Source: Pleionea sp. CnH1-48
GTDB taxonomy: Bacteria > Pseudomonadota > Gammaproteobacteria > Enterobacterales > Kangiellaceae
NCBI RefSeq assembly: GCF_024124665.1
Contig: NZ_JAMXSB010000021.1
Location: forward strand, 1-44,772
Direction of reading: 5' to 3'
Length of the DNA stretch: 44,772 bases
In this document: piece by piece, positions 24,848 to 33,240 of the stretch
Numbering within the stretch: the stretch's first letter is position 1
How the letters are laid out: each line of letters opens with the position of its first letter
The notes under the pieces: model-generated
Database searches by the model: none
What the model saw: the letters and a program-made list of their open reading frames with translations, nothing else
What the model was told of the DNA's origin: nothing
Position numbers and translations under genes: made by a program

Positions 24848-26587
24848 ATGAGTTTTGATAAACAAACAGAACAGAGAAAATCTCGGGTTATTAAAAGCCC
24901 AGGGATCAAAGTAAGAAAGGTTTTTAAAGAGCGAGCTGCTAAATCAGATAAAATTGAAAATAAAGATGAAGTATCAAGTAATTTGATGCTTGATAAGTCT
25001 GCGTTAGAAAGTCTGTCTCCGTTAGACCGGGTGTTGTTTGAGCAATATGCACAAGCAACGACGCAATCATTGCCTTACGCGGGGATTCATCAGGCGTTTG
25101 AAGCGATGGCGGAGTTGCAGCCACATGCCACCGCTATTTTGCACAAGGGTGACAGCATTAGCTATCAAGCCTTGGAGCATCAGGCCAACAGCCTGGCGGC
25201 ACTGCTCGTGGAGCACGGAGTGACTCCCGGTATGCGGGTTGGGTTATTTGTTCAACGTTCTATTCCTATGGTTGTGGGAATGCTGGCGGTGCTCAAAGTT
25301 GGAGCCTGTTATGTTCCACAACATGTTGGTGTTGCTCCACCAGCGCAACTTGCCTACGTGATGGACAGTGCTGCAATTAATGTTGTGTTGACTTTGGCGG
25401 AGTACGCGCAAGATATTCCATTACAATCTGAGCACAAGTGCATCATTATTGATGACTTTATTCGTGAGTGGGTGGGGCATGAGGCCAGTCACTTTTTGAG
25501 TTATCAACCGCCACAAAATATCAGCGCAGAAGATGTTTGTTTTGTGTTGTTTACTTCTGGTACGACGGGTAAGCCCAATGGCGTTGAGGTTAGCCACAAA
25601 AATCTTTGCAACATTTTACTCACTCAGCCTGGTTCGCTTGGTATAGAGCCCGGTACTAAAGTTGCTCAAATACTTAATATTGCTTTCGATATGGCCGCTT
25701 GGGAAATCTGGGGTTGTTTGGCCAACGGCGGTACCTTATTAATTCGAGAAAAAGATATTCAACAAACTGCTGAACAGGCAGACGTCATCGTTGCAACACC
25801 ATCGATATTAGCAAAGCTTGATAGTCGAGCTTGTCAAAATGTATCGGTCGTTGCAGTAGCTGGCGAGCCGTGCCCTCGACCTTTGGCCGATGAATGGGCT
25901 GCCTTCTGCGATTTTTATAATGCCTGTGGTCCAACCGAAACGACCATCGTTAACACCATGCAAAAACATCAAGTTGATGCAGAACGACTCACTATTGGTA
26001 AGCCCACACCGAATAATACTGTTTATATTCTGGATGAAGAACAGCAGCCTTGCCCGATTGGTCATGTGGGCGAAATGTGGGCTGGCGGTGATTGCGTCAC
26101 TCGCGGTTATCTTAATAACGATATGCTCAATAAAGATCGCTATCGTCATGATCCTTTTATTAACGACGGTCGAAAAATGTTTCGCACGCGAGACTTGGGA
26201 CGCTGGACATCGAGTGGTGAACTGGAACATTTTGGGCGCACAGATGATCAAGTGAAAGTGCGCGGCTTTCGTGTTGAGCTCGATTCTGTTTCTGCCATTT
26301 TAGAATCCGTTCCGGGTTGTCAAAAAGCCGTGACCTTAAAGCTGGATGACCGCCATTTAGTCTCGTTTGTCAGCCCGCAAACCGTTAATACTTCTATCGC
26401 CGAAAAAACCGTTGAGTCGGCGCTGCCTTACTATTGCAAGCCAGCGATGATTCTGACACTGGATAAACTACCCGTCACTAATCGTGGCAAAGTTGATAAG
26501 CGTGCATTGCTTAGCCTCGCTATAGAGTGTTACTCCAATCAACAAAGCTTCTCCGCACTTAAGCAAAAAGCAGGGAGGGTGAGTTAA
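24848..26587 (+). CDS. Stand-alone adenylation (AMP-forming) enzyme, NRPS-like
   Basis: A 579-residue enzyme with all core A-domain motifs. A3 is LFTSGTTGKPNGVEV, A5 YNACGPTETT, A7 FRTRDLGRW, A8 GRTDDQVKVRGFRVEL, and A10 NRGKVDKRAL with its catalytic lysine. No carrier or condensation domain follows. It should activate a carboxylic or amino acid as an acyl-adenylate; the substrate cannot be read by eye. The first 50 residues are basic and disordered-looking. GGAG precedes the ATG, and its stop overlaps the next gene's start by one base, so the two are translationally coupled. Confidence 0.9.
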   Translation: MSFDKQTEQRKSRVIKSPGIKVRKVFKERAAKSDKIENKDEVSSNLMLDKSALESLSPLDRVLFEQYAQATTQSLPYAGIHQAFEAMAELQPHATAILHKGDSISYQALEHQANSLAALLVEHGVTPGMRVGLFVQRSIPMVVGMLAVLKVGACYVPQHVGVAPPAQLAYVMDSAAINVVLTLAEYAQDIPLQSEHKCIIIDDFIREWVGHEASHFLSYQPPQNISAEDVCFVLFTSGTTGKPNGVEVSHKNLCNILLTQPGSLGIEPGTKVAQILNIAFDMAAWEIWGCLANGGTLLIREKDIQQTAEQADVIVATPSILAKLDSRACQNVSVVAVAGEPCPRPLADEWAAFCDFYNACGPTETTIVNTMQKHQVDAERLTIGKPTPNNTVYILDEEQQPCPIGHVGEMWAGGDCVTRGYLNNDMLNKDRYRHDPFINDGRKMFRTRDLGRWTSSGELEHFGRTDDQVKVRGFRVELDSVSAILESVPGCQKAVTLKLDDRHLVSFVSPQTVNTSIAEKTVESALPYYCKPAMILTLDKLPVTNRGKVDKRALLSLAIECYSNQQSFSALKQKAGRVS

Positions 26588-28005
26588 TGGAAGTTCAAGC
26601 TTATGCCGATGAGCAACTGGAAAAATCCAGCTCATCCAGATTGATCTCAAAAGTGTCTGATGCGGATCCCGTATCGACATTGAAGCAATGCCAATTGCCA
26701 CCACAAACGTCCTTTTTTCGGCGGGTGTGGAAAGGCGCTGCATTGATGCACTATCACCGCCTTTTTGTGTTAGTGATGATGGTGAATATGGGGATCGGAA
26801 TTTACGGTGCGATAGAGTTAGGATGGTTTAAAGCAGAAACTTTAGCGATTGATACTTTCTCTTCTTTAGTGCTTGCTAACTTTTTTGTTGCCATTGTTAT
26901 TCGGCAGCATTACGTCATCAACTTATTGTTCGCAATTGCTACCAGTATTCCTAAGCATTGGCCATTGGCGCTACGAAGAATTGCAGCAAAAGTGTATCAC
27001 TTTGGCGGCTTTCATAGTGGTTGCGCAACGGCAGGTACCTTGTGGTTTGCACTATGGTTGGGTGCTCTGGTGTTTGGACGTAATCAGCAAACACTGCAGG
27101 TGTCAGATACCATTTATGCGCTCGCTGTTACCTTAATGTCTTTGTTATGTGCCTTAGTAGTGATGGCTCTGCCTGCCATTCGATCGCGCTTTCACAATTA
27201 TTTTGAGGCGACCCATCGTCTGGGGGGATGGACATCGTTGATTTTGTTCTGGGCGATCACGTTAGTGGATTTAGCTGAGCAGTCTCCAACGACTCCTTTG
27301 GTTTCAAAAATGTTGGCATCAACCGATTTCTGGCTACTTAATATCATAACCATCAGTGTTATCTTGCCCTGGTTAAGGTTACGCAAAGTACCTGTGGAAT
27401 ATACTCGACCTTCTTCTCATGCGGTACTGGCAAAGTTTGATTATGGCGTTACACCTTTTGCGGGCTCTTCCACCGCGCTTAGTCGCAGTCCTTTATTAGA
27501 GTGGCATTCATTCGCGAATGTACCTGCGCCGGGTGTTGATGGATTTCGATTGACGATTTCTCGAGCCGGAGACTGGACCGGATCACTGATCGATGATCTG
27601 CCTTCTCATCTATGGGTAAAAGGCATCCCTACTGCAGGTGTTGGTAACGTCGATAAATTGTTTAAACGAGTGGTATGGGTGGCGACTGGCAGTGGTATTG
27701 GGCCTTGTTTACCTCATTTGTTATCACAAGATACGCCGTCAAAATTGGTGTGGGCTACACGTAATCCACGTAAGACTTATGGCGATGAACTGGTTGATGA
27801 AATCTTATCTGTGCAACCTCATGCCTTGATTTGGGACACTGATGCGTTAGGTAAGCCCGATATGGTTAAGTTGGCTTATCAAGCCTGGAAGGAATTTGAT
27901 GCCGAGGCTGTTATTTGCATCTCTAATCAAAAGCTCACCTGGCAAGTGGTGTATGGAATGGAGAGTCGAGACATTCCTGCTTACGGAGCCATCTGGGATT
28001 CTTAA
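26587..28005 (+). CDS. Polytopic membrane oxidoreductase, ferric-reductase/TmpA-like
   Basis: A 472-residue protein with about six membrane spans between residues 55 and 270 (LFVLVMMVNMGIGIYGAIEL, TAGTLWFALWLGALVFG, GGWTSLILFWAITLV). Histidines in YHFGGFHSG and EATHRLGGW could ligate haem. The cytoplasmic C-terminus looks like a ferredoxin-reductase module: LLEWHSFANVPAPG recalls the ferric reductase FAD segment, and WVATGSGIGPCLPHLL the NAD-binding loop. From memory it resembles fungal TmpA-type integral membrane flavoproteins. Coupling to the adenylation enzyme by an ATG within TAATG suggests electrons act on an adenylated product. GGAGG precedes the start. Confidence 0.75.
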   Translation: MEVQAYADEQLEKSSSSRLISKVSDADPVSTLKQCQLPPQTSFFRRVWKGAALMHYHRLFVLVMMVNMGIGIYGAIELGWFKAETLAIDTFSSLVLANFFVAIVIRQHYVINLLFAIATSIPKHWPLALRRIAAKVYHFGGFHSGCATAGTLWFALWLGALVFGRNQQTLQVSDTIYALAVTLMSLLCALVVMALPAIRSRFHNYFEATHRLGGWTSLILFWAITLVDLAEQSPTTPLVSKMLASTDFWLLNIITISVILPWLRLRKVPVEYTRPSSHAVLAKFDYGVTPFAGSSTALSRSPLLEWHSFANVPAPGVDGFRLTISRAGDWTGSLIDDLPSHLWVKGIPTAGVGNVDKLFKRVVWVATGSGIGPCLPHLLSQDTPSKLVWATRNPRKTYGDELVDEILSVQPHALIWDTDALGKPDMVKLAYQAWKEFDAEAVICISNQKLTWQVVYGMESRDIPAYGAIWDS

Positions 28006-28065
28006 ATAACAATCTAACAAAACGTTCAACTTTATTTTCTATTAAGAAAAACCACAGGAGTTTTT

Positions 28066-28830
28066 ATGAATATCCAATTAGAACGATTGGGGCGGGTTGT
28101 TATTGCCCGAATAAATCGACCTGAGGCACTCAACGCATTAAACGCAGATGTTATGGATGAGCTGGTGAGTTCCTTATCCATCTTTGATCGTGATCCAGAT
28201 ATCGGCTGCATGGTCATTACTGGAAGTGACAAAGTATTTGCAGCGGGTGCCGACATCAAAGAGATGAAGGACCAAACCTTTCAGAGCATGTTTTATGACG
28301 ATTACTTTGCTGGCTGGGAGAGTTTTACTGCACTGAGAACACCCAAAATTGCCGCCGTTTCTGGTTATGCTTTTGGTGGTGGGTGCGAGCTGGCAATGAT
28401 GTGTGACTTCATTTTGGCTGCAGACAACGCCGTGTTTGGCCAACCAGAAATTAAGTTAGGTGTTGTGCCTGGGATGGGAGGGACACAACGTCTTACTCGC
28501 CTGGTAGGAAAGGCTAAAGCCATGGACATTATTTTAACGGGAAGACATATCGAAGCTATAGAAGCTGAGCGTATCGGTTTGGCTGCGCGAGTCTTCGCTC
28601 TTAATAACTTTATCCCGCAGGTTCTGGAGGTCGCTAATCATATAGCAACTTTCAGCAAACCTGCGTTGATGATGGCAAGAGAACAAGTGGATCGCGCATT
28701 AGAAGTAAGTTTGCGAGAAGGCTTGTTGTATGAACGAAGAACTTTCCACTCTCTGTTTGCTACTCAAGATCAAAAAGAGGGCATGCAGGCATTTACAGAA
28801 AAAAGGCCCCCTAACTTTACCGGGCAATAA
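28066..28830 (+). CDS. Enoyl-CoA hydratase/isomerase (crotonase family)
   Basis: A 254-residue soluble enzyme with the full crotonase layout. The oxyanion segment is AAGADIKEM and the second oxyanion region is [14 protein letters not shown]. Both catalytic glutamates are kept: the Glu of GGGCELAM and the Glu of [19 protein letters not shown]. It should hydrate short-chain trans-2-enoyl-CoA. AGGAG lies just upstream. Third in line after the adenylation enzyme and membrane oxidoreductase, it implies that a CoA thioester is handled in the same process, although the general beta-oxidation role is equally possible. Confidence 0.9.
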   Translation: MNIQLERLGRVVIARINRPEALNALNADVMDELVSSLSIFDRDPDIGCMVITGSDKVFAAGADIKEMKDQTFQSMFYDDYFAGWESFTALRTPKIAAVSGYAFGGGCELAMMCDFILAADNAVFGQPEIKLGVVPGMGGTQRLTRLVGKAKAMDIILTGRHIEAIEAERIGLAARVFALNNFIPQVLEVANHIATFSKPALMMAREQVDRALEVSLREGLLYERRTFHSLFATQDQKEGMQAFTEKRPPNFTGQ

Positions 28831-28868
28831 ACCATTAAAAATGACGATAAAATAACTTGGAGAATATC

Positions 28869-29519
28869 ATGAAAAAATTATTATTAGCATCACTGTTGGC
28901 TTTACCTTGTATGAATACTTTTGCCGATAACCATAATTTCTCGTTGAGTTTGAATCTGGTTTCGGACCGACTGTTGCGAGGCTTTTCATTAACCGATGAA
29001 AATCCATCAAACATTGCCGGGTTGCATTATGATCATGGCTCTGGCTTTTACGCTAAAGCCGTAAACTTTACCAATATTCAAATTACTGGCGATGATGGTG
29101 AAGTGTTAACCGATGCGGTTATTGGAAGAACCTTTGCATTTGATCAATTTGCTTTAGATGCTGGCTATATTCACCATTATTTTTCTGAAACCAACGAGGC
29201 AGAGTCTGGTGAGTGGTTTGTGGGAACCATTGTCGATAACTATAAGCTACACTACTACCGAAATAATAAGCTAGAAGAGCATTATTTAGATTTTAATTAC
29301 GGTTACCCAATTGCAGATGGCTATCAGCTGTTACTTCATGCTGGTCGTTTAACTTCTGATGTGAACTCTGCGATGAACTTTTCTGATTACAGTGTAGGCG
29401 TCGTTAGTCAGCTTAATGATTTTCAAATCGGATTAACCTTTGCTTATAACGATAACGAAGAGGCACTAAGAGACGTCGCGGGTAGCCACGTTGTGTTTAA
29501 TATCAGTACTGTTTGGTAA
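28869..29519 (+). CDS. TorF-family outer-membrane protein (putative porin)
   Basis: A 216-residue protein with a signal peptide (residues 1-21, CMNTFA) and a beta-rich body: FSLSLNLVSDRLLRGFSLTD, PSNIAGLHYDHGSGFYAKAV, ending FNISTVW. The start SDRLLRGFSLTDENPSNIAG is the hallmark of the TorF/Gcw_chp group. I chose the ATG with GGAG upstream that directly precedes KKLLLASLL. It follows the crotonase by 38 bases on the same strand and may be the outer-membrane part of the same operon. Confidence 0.8.
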   Translation: MKKLLLASLLALPCMNTFADNHNFSLSLNLVSDRLLRGFSLTDENPSNIAGLHYDHGSGFYAKAVNFTNIQITGDDGEVLTDAVIGRTFAFDQFALDAGYIHHYFSETNEAESGEWFVGTIVDNYKLHYYRNNKLEEHYLDFNYGYPIADGYQLLLHAGRLTSDVNSAMNFSDYSVGVVSQLNDFQIGLTFAYNDNEEALRDVAGSHVVFNISTVW

Positions 29520-29541
29520 CCTTGATATCGTGAGCATGCAG

Positions 29542-30801
29542 TTAGTCATTGGCTGTATGCTCTAGTTCCTTTTTAATACGCTCTTGTTGTTGAACTATAA
29601 AAAACTGTTCTGCGGTGTTGGAGGTGAGGCCATGGGCTTTTGTTAGCGCTTGAATGGCAGCGGGATAGTTTTTTATCTTTTCAAGAAGATGCGCATGAGT
29701 TAGATGAAAGGGCGTGTAGTCGATAAGCTTAGGATGCTGATGTTTGAGCTGCTCTAACCGTTCTAAACATAACTGTTGATGATGTTCTTCATTATGATGC
29801 ATAGAGTAAGCAACCAGTGAGTTCAGCTCGATAACGGGATTGGACTGCCATTGTTGCAAGGTTTGATAAAGATAATAGATTTGTTGCCAATCGGTTTTTT
29901 GGTAGCTGCTCGCCTGGCAGTGCAATGCACTGATGGCGGCCTGGATTTGAAAGGAACCGGGTCGATTTTTGCTAAGCGCTTTTTTTAACAAAACATCTGC
30001 TTTATGAATTTTTTCTTTATCCCATAAACTTCTGTTTTGATGTTCCAGAGGTATGAGTGGATGATCGGCATCCGAGCGTGCGTTTTTTCTCGCATCATGA
30101 CAGAGCATTAAGGCTAATAAACCTTCTGCTTCCGCTTCTTCTGGCAGTAGCTGACATAGTAAATAACCAATATCCAGTGCCTCGTTGCATAAGTTCTCTC
30201 TAATCCATTCGTCCCCATGACTGGCAGAATAACCTTCGTTAAAAATAAGGTAAATAACAGTTAACACTGATGACAGGCGCTCTAGCCATTGAGCTCGAGT
30301 TGGGATTTGGTAGGGGATCTTTGCCTGGCGAATTTTCTTTTTGGCTCGAACCAACCGTTGTGCCATGGTGGCTTCTGGCGTTAGATATGCACTGGCGATC
30401 TCGGCGGTTGACAGACTACAGATGGTTTTAAGTGTTAGGGCTACTTGTGCAGATTGAGACAGAGCGGGGTGACAGCAAGTGAAAAGCAACTTGAGTCGTT
30501 CGTCAGGAAATTCATCATCGCCGGATTCGTCGGTACTATAGCTCAACAGGGGCTCGAGCTGATGGATGACTTGTTGACCTGTTTTATGGTGGCGTAGATT
30601 ATCAATTGCTTTTCTTGTAGCGACGGTCAGCAACCAGGATTTTGGCGAGTCAGGCCAACCATCGGTTGGCCATTTTTGCAAAGCTTTGATGCAGGCTTCT
30701 TGCAATGCATCTTCTGCAAGTTCCCAATTATTAAGGTGGTTAACGAGTACCGATAATATTTGTGAACGATGCTGTTTAATGTATTCGGCAATAGACTGCA
30801 T
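29542..30801 (-). CDS. ECF42-type RNA polymerase sigma factor with C-terminal extension
   Basis: A 419-residue sigma factor. Region 2 (LAEDALQEACIKALQKWPTD near residue 30, SWLLTVATRKAIDNLRHHK) and region 4 (SLSTAEIASAYLTPEATMAQ, RLVRAKKKIRQAKI) are followed by the DUF6596 segment (LIFNEGYSASHGDEW). A long helical, TPR-like C-terminus follows. This architecture, with a DGPF/YCII gene next to it, defines ECF group 42, in which the extension rather than a separate anti-sigma protein is thought to control activity. It lies 26 bases downstream of its partner in the same operon. Confidence 0.92.
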   Translation of the reverse strand: MQSIAEYIKQHRSQILSVLVNHLNNWELAEDALQEACIKALQKWPTDGWPDSPKSWLLTVATRKAIDNLRHHKTGQQVIHQLEPLLSYSTDESGDDEFPDERLKLLFTCCHPALSQSAQVALTLKTICSLSTAEIASAYLTPEATMAQRLVRAKKKIRQAKIPYQIPTRAQWLERLSSVLTVIYLIFNEGYSASHGDEWIRENLCNEALDIGYLLCQLLPEEAEAEGLLALMLCHDARKNARSDADHPLIPLEHQNRSLWDKEKIHKADVLLKKALSKNRPGSFQIQAAISALHCQASSYQKTDWQQIYYLYQTLQQWQSNPVIELNSLVAYSMHHNEEHHQQLCLERLEQLKHQHPKLIDYTPFHLTHAHLLEKIKNYPAAIQALTKAHGLTSNTAEQFFIVQQQERIKKELEHTAND

Positions 30802-30827
30802 TGCAACTCGCGCTTCTGCTTCGGTAA

Positions 30828-31175
30828 TTAATATTTCATAACGGGGCGAACTTCGATAGAACCCCAGCCCGCAACGGGAATTTTGGCGGCTATCTCAAGA
30901 GCTTCATCAAGGTTTTCACATTCTAGAATATAAAGACCACCCAGTACTTCTTTGGTTTCGGCAAAGGGACCATCTGTGACTTCGGTTTTGCCATCTCGAA
31001 TACGTAATGTACTGGCCGTACTTACTGGATTTAAAGCTTCGCCCGCGATTAAACGTTTGCTTTCAGCTAATTCGGCACCCAGTTGCTCAAAGCCAGCCAT
31101 CATTTTGTTAAAAGCGTCAGTGCCTGGCATGGGATCTTTTGCTTCTTCAGAATAAATCAAAAACATATATTGCAT
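30828..31175 (-). CDS. DGPF/YCII-domain protein, partner of ECF42 sigma
   Basis: A 115-residue protein of the YCII-related family with the signature TDGPFAETKEVLGGLYILEC and a typical start YMFLIYSEE. YCII folds are small alpha/beta dimers with a possible active-site histidine/aspartate. DGPF proteins are the characteristic neighbours and presumed regulon members of ECF42 sigmas. GGAG lies eight bases before the ATG. It is transcribed first in the pair. Confidence 0.92.
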   Translation of the reverse strand: MQYMFLIYSEEAKDPMPGTDAFNKMMAGFEQLGAELAESKRLIAGEALNPVSTASTLRIRDGKTEVTDGPFAETKEVLGGLYILECENLDEALEIAAKIPVAGWGSIEVRPVMKY

Positions 31176-31471
31176 AGGATGTTCTCCATCTTGTTGTATT
31201 TTGAATCAATGTTAGAGCCGATGTTTGTCTGACTCCCGTATTGAACATGATAAATAGTGATGTTCATAGTAGAGACGCTTGGCTTTGCTGTTTTTCGACA
31301 TACACCCAAAGTTTTTTTTGCCGTAGTAAAAAACAGTATGGCGAAATCTGCGCGGCAAGTCTTATGATTCCAGCTTCATAATTATCTACTGTTTCAATTT
31401 GATTTTTATGTGGTACTATCGTACCAATAAGGGGCGGCTTTGAGGCCACTAATAATAAGTGATAATCGACC
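31176..31471. other. Divergent intergenic region
   Basis: About 300 AT-rich bases between the DGPF gene and the cytochrome gene; both promoters must lie here. I see no clear operator. The segment opposite the cytochrome start is open on the minus strand for about 70 codons but without family resemblance. Confidence 0.4.
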
Positions 31472-31780
31472 ATGAAAAAACATAACCTATTGATTACTAT
31501 TGCTTTTATTCTTTCTTCTATTGCAGCAAATAGTGCGGATGACTACACCAAAGAACTGTTCGAGCTCTATTGCCAATCCTGTCATAGCACTAAGGCATCT
31601 GGTGCACCGCAAGCTTTTGATCATGAGATATGGCAGCAGCGTATTAAAGAAAAGGGCATTAAGACGCTGGTAGAAAACTCAATCAAAGGGATCGGAAACA
31701 TGCCGCCATTAGGTATGTGCATGGAGTGTGGTGAAGAAGATTTTCAACATCTGATTCGATACATGGCAAAGAAACCGTAA
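31472..31780 (+). CDS. Cytochrome c5-like periplasmic protein
   Basis: A 102-residue class I cytochrome. After a signal peptide (SSIAANSA) comes one haem motif CQSCH (C34, C37, H38). The distal part NMPPLGMCMECGEEDF supplies the methionine ligand and the extra CxxC pair characteristic of cytochrome c5. It carries one haem and should shuttle electrons in the periplasm. It precedes an exported flavin oxidase by 26 bases, which suggests it takes electrons from that enzyme. Confidence 0.88.
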   Translation: MKKHNLLITIAFILSSIAANSADDYTKELFELYCQSCHSTKASGAPQAFDHEIWQQRIKEKGIKTLVENSIKGIGNMPPLGMCMECGEEDFQHLIRYMAKKP

Positions 31781-31806
31781 GTGAACCCAGACAGGGAGAC
31801 CGAATT

Positions 31807-33222
31807 GTGGACTTAAATAAAATAAAAATAAATCGACGGGAACTGGTTCGTTTAGCTGGCTTAAGTGCTGGAGGTGCCTTGCTTGCCGGATGCTCTGGAG
31901 AGCAAGAAGTCGCTGCAGCACCACAGGGCATTGTTGGCAAAGATGGGAAACGTGTGTTGCCGTGGAGTAATTGGTCCGGCAATCAGTCATGCCAGCCTGC
32001 TAGCCGATTGGTGCCCAAAAACGAAGAACAGATCATCGATATTGTTAAGCAGACACAACAGCGAATTCGATGTGTTGGATCTGGTCATAGCTTTAGTGCT
32101 CTGGTTCCTACTGATGAAACTTTAATGTCGACGGCTCGTTTGCGCGGTGTTAACAAAATTTATCCTGAGACCATGGAGGCAGATATTGGTGGCGGCTCGC
32201 GTCTATCCACCATCGGTGAGCCCTTATGGGAGCAGGGCCTGGCCATGGTGAATATGCCTGATATAGATACGCAGGCACTGGCTGGGGCGCTAGCGACCTC
32301 TACTCATGGTACTGGCGCGACCCTGGGTTCTTTATCGAGCCTGGTTAATGGAATGCGTTTGGTGACTGCTTCCGGTGAGGTGATTGAATGTGATAAAGAC
32401 AGTGAATTATTTAATGCGGCGCGCAGCAACCTTGGGGTGCTCGGTGTCGTGACGCAAGCTCGAATGCAGTTGCGCAAGTCTTATCATATACAAGAAACTT
32501 CATGGATGATGCCGCTCGAAGAAGGGTTAGAACAGGCCGAGTCGCTACGAGATTCACATCGGCACTTCGAAATGTACGCCTTGCCTCATGCCGACTATAT
32601 TCTTGGCATCACCTTGGATGAAATTGAAGCCGATGCCGTCGAAGAACGCACCAGTGAAACGGGCGATGCCTACGAAACGTTTAAGACGATTTCTAACGTG
32701 ATCGATTGGTTGCCCTTTATGCGCAGCTTTATTATTAATACAGCCGCACAAACTGTAGAGAAAGAAGTTCGTGGTGGTCGTAGTTTTGATGTCTTCAGTA
32801 ATCTGAGGGATATTCGTTTTAATGAGATGGAATATTCGATTCCTGCGGAGCATGGTCCTGCATGTTTACGAGAAATTCTGGATGCGATAAAAAAGAATGA
32901 TATCGATGTGATATTTCCTCTTGAATATCGTTATGTGAAGGCCGACGACATTTGGTTAAGTCCATTCTTTCAACGGGATTCTTGTGCTATCAGCTGCCAT
33001 AACTTTCATGACCGCGATTACAAGCAATACTTTGCGATCATCGAGCCCATCTTTTGGAAGTACGAAGGGCGTCCTCATTGGGGCAAAATTCATACATTGA
33101 ATCATGCGGAGCTCATGGCGCGTTTTCCTCGTATGGGCGACTTTTTAAAAGTTCGAGAGCACCTTGATCCAGATGGAAAGTTTTTGAATCAATCCTTAAA
33201 GCAGGCATTTGGTCTAGTTTAG
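31807..33222 (+). CDS. Exported FAD-linked aldonolactone oxidase-like enzyme
   Basis: A 471-residue flavoprotein. The leader INRRELVRLAGLSAGGALL ends in the lipobox LAGC and has twin arginines, so it looks like a Tat-exported lipoprotein. The FAD_binding_4 domain includes RLVPKNEEQIIDIV, RCVGSGHSFSALVP and TSTHGTGATLGSLSSLVNGM. The C-terminal domain of D-arabinono-1,4-lactone oxidases ends HWGKIHTL (H424). The substrate is likely an aldonolactone, sugar or alditol. Start is GTG with GGGAG upstream. Between a cytochrome and a PLP enzyme it probably passes electrons to the cytochrome rather than oxygen. Confidence 0.85.
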   Translation: MDLNKIKINRRELVRLAGLSAGGALLAGCSGEQEVAAAPQGIVGKDGKRVLPWSNWSGNQSCQPASRLVPKNEEQIIDIVKQTQQRIRCVGSGHSFSALVPTDETLMSTARLRGVNKIYPETMEADIGGGSRLSTIGEPLWEQGLAMVNMPDIDTQALAGALATSTHGTGATLGSLSSLVNGMRLVTASGEVIECDKDSELFNAARSNLGVLGVVTQARMQLRKSYHIQETSWMMPLEEGLEQAESLRDSHRHFEMYALPHADYILGITLDEIEADAVEERTSETGDAYETFKTISNVIDWLPFMRSFIINTAAQTVEKEVRGGRSFDVFSNLRDIRFNEMEYSIPAEHGPACLREILDAIKKNDIDVIFPLEYRYVKADDIWLSPFFQRDSCAISCHNFHDRDYKQYFAIIEPIFWKYEGRPHWGKIHTLNHAELMARFPRMGDFLKVREHLDPDGKFLNQSLKQAFGLV

Positions 33223-33240
33223 CGTAGAAGAGAGACAGGT

